Positions 61,047 to 64,000 of a DNA stretch of 64,000 bases are shown piece by piece; position 1 is the first letter of the stretch; each line of letters opens with the position of its first letter. The notes beneath the pieces were generated by a model, which saw only the letters and a program-made list of their open reading frames with translations, made no database searches and was not told the DNA's origin. Source of the DNA: Eucommia ulmoides (taxonomy: Eukaryota; Streptophyta; Magnoliopsida; Garryales; Eucommiaceae); assembly GCA_016647705.1 (NCBI GenBank), contig CM028326.1:45228785-45292784 (forward strand), in the 5' to 3' direction. Both the position numbers and the translations under genes were made by a program.

Positions 61047-62432
61047 TAAAATAAAGAATGTTCTTGACATTATCTTAAGGGGGGGTGCCTTTAATAGAGC
61101 GGCAACTATATAAAACCTACAAACCAGGAGTGTTAGTGGCTCAGCTTTCGTCTCCAATATCGACCCGAAATCAACAAACTTTGGAACCACACTTTTATAC
61201 GCTATATTTTCTATAAATTTAGCTTGAAATACCTTCGTGTCTCTCAGGCAATTGCTTGATGCTATCCCACGAAAAGACGCTTGAGCTTTACCAGCTAAAC
61301 ACTTCACCAAGAAATTAGGTGTAACGGCTTCGTGCTGACTTGTAGTGTGAGAATTGGGCTTTGCAATTTCATCCTCATTTGTGCCACAAGTATCATGAGT
61401 ATCATCTTCATTTTCGCTTTTGGGAATTTCACGAAGACCTACATCACTAGCAGTAGCCACATTATTATCCTCAAGCCCATCTATTGTGATATTTTCGGTC
61501 CCCTTCAGCTCATCTGAACTAACATTAGTCTTCTTCTGATTGACCTCATTCACTGGCAGTTCAACAGCTAGTTGCACATTTTCGCTAGGATTTCGCTCGG
61601 GCGTAATTTTACATGGACTTTGATCCTCCATGCCGTTTTCTCCTGGGCTTCGGCACTCTGCCCCAAATTTAACATAATCTTTGTTGACCTCGTTCACATG
61701 CAACTCAACATCAGGTTGCATATTTTCACAAGGATTTTGCTTGGGCATATTTTTACAAGGACTTTGATTGTCCATGCTGTTTTCACCTGGGCTTTGGAAC
61801 TCGACACCAAATTTGACATAACTTTGGTTAACCTCATTCACAGGCAACTCAGCATCAGGTTGCACATTTTCACTATGATTTTGCTCGGGCATATTTTTAC
61901 AAGGACTCCGATCCGCCGTTCTGGTTTCACCCTGGCTTTGGCACTCTACCCCAAATTTGACATAATTTTGGTCGACCTCATTCACAGGAAAATCAACAAC
62001 TAGTTGCACATTTTCACTAGGATTACTTTTGGGCATATTTTTACAAGGACTTTGATCCTCTTTGCTGTTTTCACCTGTGCTTCGGCACTCCGGTTTGACA
62101 TAATTTTGGGCTAGTTGCACATTTTCACCATGATTTTCCTCAGGCATATAATTACAAGGACTTTGATCCTTTGTACAGCTTTCACATGGGCTTCGGCCCT
62201 CCACCCCATATGTGACATAATTTTTGTTGTCTGTCCCTTTCTGACAGGCATTTCTCTCTGCCCCTGTTCCACTTTCACCAATTCCCTGGTAACCCATAAA
62301 GGCAACGCACGGCAATTTTTCTCTTTTGCAATCAAATTTTGCATCAGCCATGTTGCTCTCTGAACCTTCTTCATCATTTCCAAAGTTATGTGTTTCTCTG
62401 TCATCGTCCATCTCCACCTCACTCATTCCCAT
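39203..62432 (-). CDS. Proton pump-interactor family protein, long form (eight coding exons, 1068 aa predicted)
   Basis: PPI proteins bind the regulatory tail of the plasma-membrane H+-ATPase. Exons on the - strand, 5' to 3': 62432-61117, 43099-42802, 42692-42534, 42434-42255, 41985-41791, 40461-40363, 40278-39679, 39562-39203. All have GT/AG borders and matching phases, totalling 3207 nt. Residues 1-438 are acidic and repetitive (exon 1). The PPI core (about 489-960) includes MPRYDGEFREQIKNA, IYNMEYMIAHETIPLKEEKQ, REQLSSNMGSQDEVQQALDQ and RCNTRSTLRRFGTLDGR. A long Glu/Lys/Arg coiled coil covers about 880-965. A C-terminal membrane anchor lies at about 1035-1056. The usual PPI length (about 600 aa) matches exons 2-8 alone. 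That exon 1 belongs to the gene is inferred from phase, strand and the lack of any other start, across an 18 kb intron. The core gene is certain; the joined model is likely. Confidence 0.75.
39679..40278 (-). CDS. PPI-family gene, coding exon 7
   Basis: Acceptor TTTGTTTAG, donor GAGAAG/GTACAT, phase 0 both sides. Encodes VERVMELRKTSDDFEKEYVR, RCNTRSTLRRFGTLDGR and GPDEVPPVLP, a strong family signature, then an acidic linker and the coiled coil (about 60 residues of Glu, Lys, Arg and Ala). Confidence 0.93.
40363..40461 (-). CDS. PPI-family gene, coding exon 6
   Basis: 99 nt, phase 0 both sides. Acceptor AACCTGCAG, donor AACCAG/GTTAGT. Encodes NVHFRTYKEDSIAAHDYAF then RRDMEALHRLCLNQ, matching the family's conserved block before VERVMEL. 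Confidence 0.92.
41657..41686 (+). repeat. 30-base G run in a PPI-family gene intron
   Basis: Thirty uninterrupted G after a GAGAGA run, followed by cgggaccc. The transcript (opposite strand) carries poly-C. Homopolymer length is prone to assembly error. Confidence 0.9.
41791..41985 (-). CDS. PPI-family gene, coding exon 5
   Basis: 195 nt, phase 0 both sides. Acceptor CATATGTAG, donor GAGAAG/GTAAGG. A coiled-coil segment: ILKKELDCLKDKVSKAETAA, ending HLFGLKRQLFEK. Confidence 0.92.
42255..42434 (-). CDS. PPI-family gene, coding exon 4
   Basis: 180 nt, phase 0 both sides. Acceptor TGGAAGCAG, donor CTGAAG/GTAAGC. Encodes IYNMEYMIAHETIPLKEEKQ and REQLSSNMGSQDEVQQALDQ, the best-conserved block of the family. 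Confidence 0.95.
42534..42692 (-). CDS. PPI-family gene, coding exon 3
   Basis: 159 nt, phase 0 both sides. Acceptor TATCTACAG, donor CCAGG/GTGAGA. Encodes AKCQGHGFDYEAAKSEERAV and NRVKNAISVDDIDAR, which joins directly to IYNMEYMI as in the family. Confidence 0.94.
42802..43099 (-). CDS. PPI-family gene, coding exon 2
   Basis: 298 nt. Acceptor CCTTTTTCAG, donor ATAAAG/GTGAGG. It enters in phase 2 and leaves in phase 0. Starts DQLAGDGGNGYHELTSQETE, then FCFLVRMPRYDGEFREQIKN, the beginning of the PPI core. It has no start codon of its own, so it needs an upstream exon ending two bases into a codon. The exon at 61117 does. Confidence 0.9.
43450..43830. mobile_element. Remnant of the same MITE family as 46877-47282
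   Basis: Shares tttgataacacagttcaagacttaaaact near one end and ggaaattacttgatcaattcagcattta near the other, matching tttgataatacaattaagcacttaaaact and aaatacttgatatattcagcactta of the better copy. Diverged, ends not defined, and invaded by a G run and a GA microsatellite. Confidence 0.5.
43577..43592 (+). repeat. 16-base G run
   Basis: Sixteen G after ggttgtt, upstream (transcript sense) of PPI coding exon 2 and within a MITE-related remnant at 43450-43830. Confidence 0.9.
45270..45885. repeat. AT-rich tandem array, about six copies of a ~105 bp unit
   Basis: Each unit contains, in order, tccatattttaaggaataat, aaattactacaagtaaattta, taatgaaattatttttact and tttaattttagtttt, with 10-20% differences between copies. 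No coding potential. It looks like a local satellite that expanded inside the intron. Confidence 0.85.
46669..46872. mobile_element. hAT-like MITE with 8-bp target-site duplication
   Basis: Starts cagtggcggatttacc. The right end, read on the - strand, starts caacggtggatctag. Flanked by CTTAGGGC (46661-46668) and CTTATGGC (46873-46880), an eight-base duplication with one change, as hAT elements make. 204 bp, no coding region. Confidence 0.75.
46877..47282. mobile_element. Harbinger-like MITE abutting the hAT MITE
   Basis: The left end reads tggcccgtttgataatac. The right end on the - strand reads ggacctgtttaataatactt. TTA occurs on both sides (46874-46876 and 47283-47285). The hAT MITE at 46669-46872 inserted at its left tip, so the two target duplications overlap. 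Confidence 0.6.
47906..48170. repeat. Direct duplication (~150 bp apart, ~115 bp units)
   Basis: Copies at about 47906-48020 and 48056-48170 share ggatgtagccaagtcaat, catcaatatcatca, aaaaatatcatgca and gaatgtaagagacttcaagta. Non-coding. Confidence 0.8.
48590..50230 (+). pseudogene. LINE (non-LTR) reverse transcriptase remnant
   Basis: Ordered, frame-broken blocks of a plant L1-type reverse transcriptase on the + strand: KLLPKLISPQQHAFVKGRLI (about 48616-48680); the catalytic LHADDTQNLTN (about 49010, the ADD motif); YLDCPLAPGRQKLFYF (about 49125); LSSMGRVILLECSVF (about 49227); KPRDEGGTGI (about 49397); and a zinc-binding tail CPICLGYSKTIFHQFI (about 50000). Many stops and shifts. The tail is tandemly duplicated (about 49973-50098 and 50102-50225). 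Confidence 0.8.
51924..54027 (-). pseudogene. Exon-like blocks of an unrecognised gene inside the PPI intron
   Basis: Four - strand blocks with good splice borders: 54027-53906, 52649-52581, 52470-52425 (or from 52495) and 52046-51924. Their phases agree (0, 0, 1), and together they read GFPNFLLYMKALIECE, LILPVSSLPNPSKVKNE, AYGHQVTCSVHPIHVQRLFG, DQNNNILRSEKIDSI, GSVKHMRPSKVEHALKAAR and IQTFKQLRLNQLLIYCHVFS. I recognise no family. No start, stop or matching phase to the PPI exons was found: the first block needs phase 1, the PPI exon leaves phase 2. It could be a nested gene, a captured fragment or a decayed duplicate. Confidence 0.4.
52150..52440 (-). repeat. Tandem duplication around a splice donor
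   Basis: Copies at about 52160-52282 and 52303-52440 share attttataaac, gtaagatgcttctgta, acccatgaatgag and ttctaaagaaaatgga, and end in gataggaacatacct. Read on the - strand the right copy contains the donor AGCATAG/GTATGTTCC of the exon-like block. The left copy keeps GCGTAG/GTATGTTCC, so a decoy donor was created. Confidence 0.75.
54680..54890. repeat. 101-bp tandem duplication
   Basis: cctcttcgagcagaccatct begins at 54680 and again at 54781. Both copies carry gcaagagtgcaagagattc and end in the same T-rich tract. Two copies only. Confidence 0.9.
55990..56800 (+). pseudogene. Copia gag with zinc knuckle
   Basis: Blocks MGWLWHSMEPQIVNAVVFC (about 56138), LSEYYGMLKKLWAHLL (about 56307), then after a frameshift a Gly/His-rich stretch and CDYCSGTNHSESYCWVKHGK (about 56690), a CCHC-type knuckle (CxxC then HxxxxC). 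Confidence 0.8.
56940..57470 (+). pseudogene. Copia protease and pre-integrase fragments
   Basis: NFGASSHMSG (about 56970) stands where the family has DSGASSHMTG, so the catalytic Asp is changed to Asn. Then PTCILEDLTTK-type text and WHFHLGHPFFKQVIP (about 57300, the GAG-pre-integrase block). The frame passes straight to HPRVFGWTAFVHILD, so the integrase core is deleted. Confidence 0.75.
57960..58900 (+). pseudogene. Copia reverse transcriptase fragment
   Basis: METMDEEMNSLSKN (about 57979), LVAKGYTKTYGDNYGETFSP (about 58135), HQLDIKN (about 58257), IVHVDDMIIFGND (about 58542, in place of the YVDD box), DLDSLHYFLGIKV (about 58633) and the tail of the domain. A 46-bp tandem duplication at about 58247-58340 repeats the QLDIKN block. 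Confidence 0.8.
58900..59293 (+). pseudogene. Copia RNase H, part 1 (before the TRIM insertion)
   Basis: RVLRYL-like and FSDADLVGYH text (about 59030) is followed by a shifted frame, ending CDNQATIF at 59293, exactly where the TRIM begins. The same protein resumes as IANNPKFHGCTKHIEVDCHF at 59752. Confidence 0.75.
59294..59450 (-). repeat. TRIM terminal direct repeat (3' LTR in element sense)
   Basis: 157 bp. Differs from the other copy mainly by a catacatactt/catactt indel of four bases and a few changes, implying an older insertion. Confidence 0.9.
59595..59746 (-). repeat. TRIM terminal direct repeat (5' LTR in element sense)
   Basis: 152 bp, adjacent to the primer-binding site at 59581-59594. 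Confidence 0.9.
59752..59970 (+). pseudogene. Copia RNase H, part 2 (after the TRIM insertion)
   Basis: IANNPKFHGCTKHIEVDCHF then QLCDIFTKPPTRDSFLELL, the standard end of the copia polyprotein, then the polypurine tract and 3' LTR. Removing the TRIM and one TCTTC copy restores the order of the two parts. Confidence 0.85.
60120..60992. other. Intron sequence, nothing recognised
   Basis: AT-rich, with an A/G-rich run at about 60750-60810 that keeps a charged frame open by chance. Confidence 0.5.
61008..61047 (+). repeat. (GT)n microsatellite
   Basis: About 38 bp of gt repeats with one interruption (tat). It lies just past the proposed donor of the first PPI exon, in the intron, and gives a His/Thr repeat if read as coding on the - strand. 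Confidence 0.95.
61117..62432 (-). CDS. First coding exon, acidic protein with 48-residue repeats, joined to the PPI-family gene
   Basis: An acceptor-like TTTAG lies just before GATGGGAATGAG (ATG at 62432-62430), so translation starts at MGMSEVEMDDDRETHNFGND. The frame runs 438 codons to TTTGTAG/GTTTTA at 61117, leaving two bases (AG) of a codon that 43099 completes to Arg. Residues about 70-299 are tandem 48-residue repeats. The rest is acidic, then a conserved-looking block (FLVKCLAGKAQASFRGIASS, VVPKFVDFGSILETKAEPL). If the splice is wrong the frame would read on to a stop at 60993 and give a separate protein of about 479 aa. I recognise no domain in this exon alone. Confidence 0.7.
61536..62225 (-). 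repeat. In-frame 144-bp tandem repeat (about 4.6 copies)
   Basis: Each full unit encodes about 48 residues of the pattern NYVKFGVECQSPGEN, DQSPCKNMPEQNPSENVQ and ELPVNEVNQ. Full units start near residues 153, 201 and 250 of the predicted protein, preceded by shorter, more diverged units. Lengths stay multiples of three, so the repeat evolves inside the frame. Four Cys and many Asn, Pro and Glu per region suggest a disordered segment. Confidence 0.9.
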
Positions 62433-62823
62433 CCTAAATTCCACAATAAGTATGAATATATAATGTAAGACAAAAGTCACAACACAACTAATGCACATAT
62501 TACAAGCACCAAAAAATAATAAATTCAGAAACCAAAAACTCACAAAAACGAGATTAATTGCTTGAACATTTGACCATTCAAACAGAAAAGGAAACCCTAG
62601 CGCCACCAAAATCGATGTGTGAACATTTCACCGCAGGAAAATCGTAAACAGAGTATTACTCATGCAAAAACATCGACCAAGCCAAACTTAAACATTACGA
62701 ATCACGCCACGGAAGAAAATAAAGGCATCCTCGGGATCTCAATATGAATGCTGTGCCAAAATTTCAAAAACAAAAAACAAAAATAAAGCTCCTAGACAAG
62801 CATGCAAGTTAGAGGAATCGCAC

Positions 62824-62950
62824 CTGTCACGAAATGTTTCGAGACGCAATGCCGGAGAAAGATTTGGAAGACGAAGCAATTGGGCTGGATTAGGGTTTTG
62901 TTATTTCCTGTTCATGCGAATGTACAGAGAGAAGTAGACGGAAACGTAAT
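62824..62950 (-). other. 5' untranslated exon of the PPI-family gene
   Basis: On the - strand, TTTCGTGACAG/GTGCGATTCC is a good splice donor at 62824. The 390 nt intron 62823-62434 separates it from the start codon. The leader carries an AAAACCCTAATCC telo-box-like word and a short upstream frame (ATG AACAGGAAATAA, four codons). The 5' limit is estimated. Confidence 0.6.
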
Positions 62951-64000
62951 ATGAAAGAAAACGGACGCATATAGAAATTAGCCCGGGAAGGAAAGTGCAT
63001 GTGGACTACCGTGATTCGCCGGAAAATCTTTCACACCAGGCAGTTCATCATCGCCTCGCGGCAGTACACTGTTTCTGCTGTTCCGTAATTCAAAATAAAT
63101 GGAATTGGATTAATTCAAATGTGACAACGCATTTAGTCTCTGGCTCTTCTCTAAACTTCACATCTCTGGCTCATATCTATAGACTGACCTGTAAGGGAAT
63201 AAATTGGGCTCTTATTATATAGTTTTCATTTTCAAAATATTATATTTTTAATTCTTATGAAGTTTTTTCAGTTTTGATAAGCGGTAAATAATAATAAATT
63301 AGGACGTTATTTGAATGTGAAGATATTTTAACACCTCGTAATTAATTTTAAAAGTTGAATAATCCTCTAAAAATGTTGTAAATTCTCAAATCACTCTACT
63401 CAAACTTCTTTTTGTTAGTCTCTTTACAGATCTCTAAGAGCATCTCTAATCTAAATAGACATTTACATTAGCTAAAATACTACTTTTTGATGAAGTGTTT
63501 TGGCTAATAGATATTTAGAATTTATTTCAACCATACTAGTCAAATGAATTAATTATTAGTACTTTAATTTTAATTTTGGTCAAGTAATAATTTATCTAGT
63601 GGATTGGAGTAGATAATATTATTATTGAACAGACAAATTGGTAGTTAAATATTTTCACCAATTTTTAGTTAACCCTTCTACCTTAGGTAGAAATGACTCT
63701 TGAGATAGGTATTATGTAAAATAGCTAGAGTGGTGGCTCTTGAATTAGAACTTGAATTTTTAAATTTGGTTTGGTAAAATGGTAGTTACATCATTTAGTT
63801 CATGAGATGATTAGGGGGGTGGAATTGCTCTAACAACCCATTTCTCTTCCTTTTAAAACCAACTACCCCATTTGCATCAAATTTCTAATAGAGTAATATG
63901 GGAAAACTCCCGGTCGTGACTGTTGAAGGTTTGAGGGCCTTAAAGGGTCAGATCGGGTCAATGACCCAACCCGAAATACATGAACTTGATACATAAGTTG
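62951..64000. other. PPI-family gene promoter region and intergenic DNA
   Basis: Upstream (- strand sense) of the untranslated exon. A tctatatgcg word at about 62968 could serve as a TATA box. The rest is AT-rich with no gene or repeat border recognised. Confidence 0.4.

Larger units (their letters stand above)
43100..61116 (-). other. 18 kb first coding intron of the PPI-family gene (proposed)
   Basis: Bounded by donor TTTGTAG/GTTTTA at 61116 and acceptor CCTTTTTCAG at 43100 on the - strand. It holds a MITE remnant, an AT-rich tandem array, hAT-like and Harbinger-like MITEs, a LINE remnant, exon-like blocks of another gene and a copia element with a nested TRIM. Stretches not listed separately (43840-45260, 46000-46650, 47290-47900, 50230-51900, 54060-55200) show nothing recognised. 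Confidence 0.6.

Noticed and set aside
60993-61116. Extension of the first PPI exon to the stop at 60993
   Set aside because: Past 61117 the text becomes low-quality and ends in a (GT)n microsatellite read as His/Thr repeats; a splice donor with the right phase sits at 61117.
61572-62003. 143-codon + strand frame with periodic text
   Set aside because: Antisense shadow of the 144-bp coding repeat.
62433-62609. Upstream hydrophobic extension of the first PPI exon (59 codons before MGMSEVEM)
   Set aside because: It reads intron sequence; TTTAG just before GATGGG is a good acceptor, with a donor at 62824.

Overview
The window is nuclear DNA of a flowering plant, most likely a eudicot. It has split genes with GT/AG introns, long AT-rich intergenic stretches, and a heavy load of plant Ty1/copia, Ty3/gypsy, LINE, TRIM, MITE and solo-LTR sequence. 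No tRNA, rRNA, CRISPR or bacterial-type operon was seen. Two protein-coding genes can be rebuilt with all splice phases agreeing. Most other long open frames are low-complexity or transposon debris.

Layout. 1-9.7 kb holds no convincing gene: short tandem duplications, CT-rich tracts, an array of ATGTTACATGTAACAT-type palindromes (4.1-4.5 kb), an LTR-like piece with a TATA box (5.1-5.9 kb) and a 1.3 kb field of palindromic GTTAACGTTAAC words (8.1-9.5 kb). 9.72-10.75 kb is a non-autonomous PIF/Harbinger-like element with an internal minisatellite. 10.8-24.75 kb (+ strand) is a complete clade-3 glutamate receptor-like channel gene with six coding exons encoding 931 aa. Its second large intron (5.6 kb) is filled with a copia tail, GC-rich direct repeats, a gypsy gag remnant and a solo LTR.

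26.5-38.7 kb is a nest of transposons. It holds a solo LTR; a gypsy element with matching GATAA target-site duplications that has lost most of its pol; a 2.4 kb solo LTR inserted in that element's 3' LTR; a second solo LTR of the same family; and another Harbinger-like element.

39.2-62.9 kb (- strand) is a proton-pump-interactor family gene. Seven C-terminal exons lie at 39.2-43.1 kb. A repeat-rich first coding exon at 61.1-62.4 kb joins them in phase, giving a predicted 1068-aa protein with a C-terminal membrane anchor. The intervening 18 kb intron holds MITEs, tandem repeats, a LINE remnant, a set of exon-like blocks of an unrecognised gene (51.9-54.0 kb) and a decayed copia element whose RNase H region is interrupted by a complete TRIM element. 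63-64 kb shows no gene.

The two genes are unrelated in pathway as far as the sequence shows: one encodes a plasma-membrane ligand-gated cation channel, the other a coiled-coil protein of a family known to bind the plasma-membrane H+-ATPase. The most notable structures are the 18 kb intron with nested insertions, the 144-bp coding repeat, the palindromic-word arrays and the repeat structure inside the receptor-gene intron.
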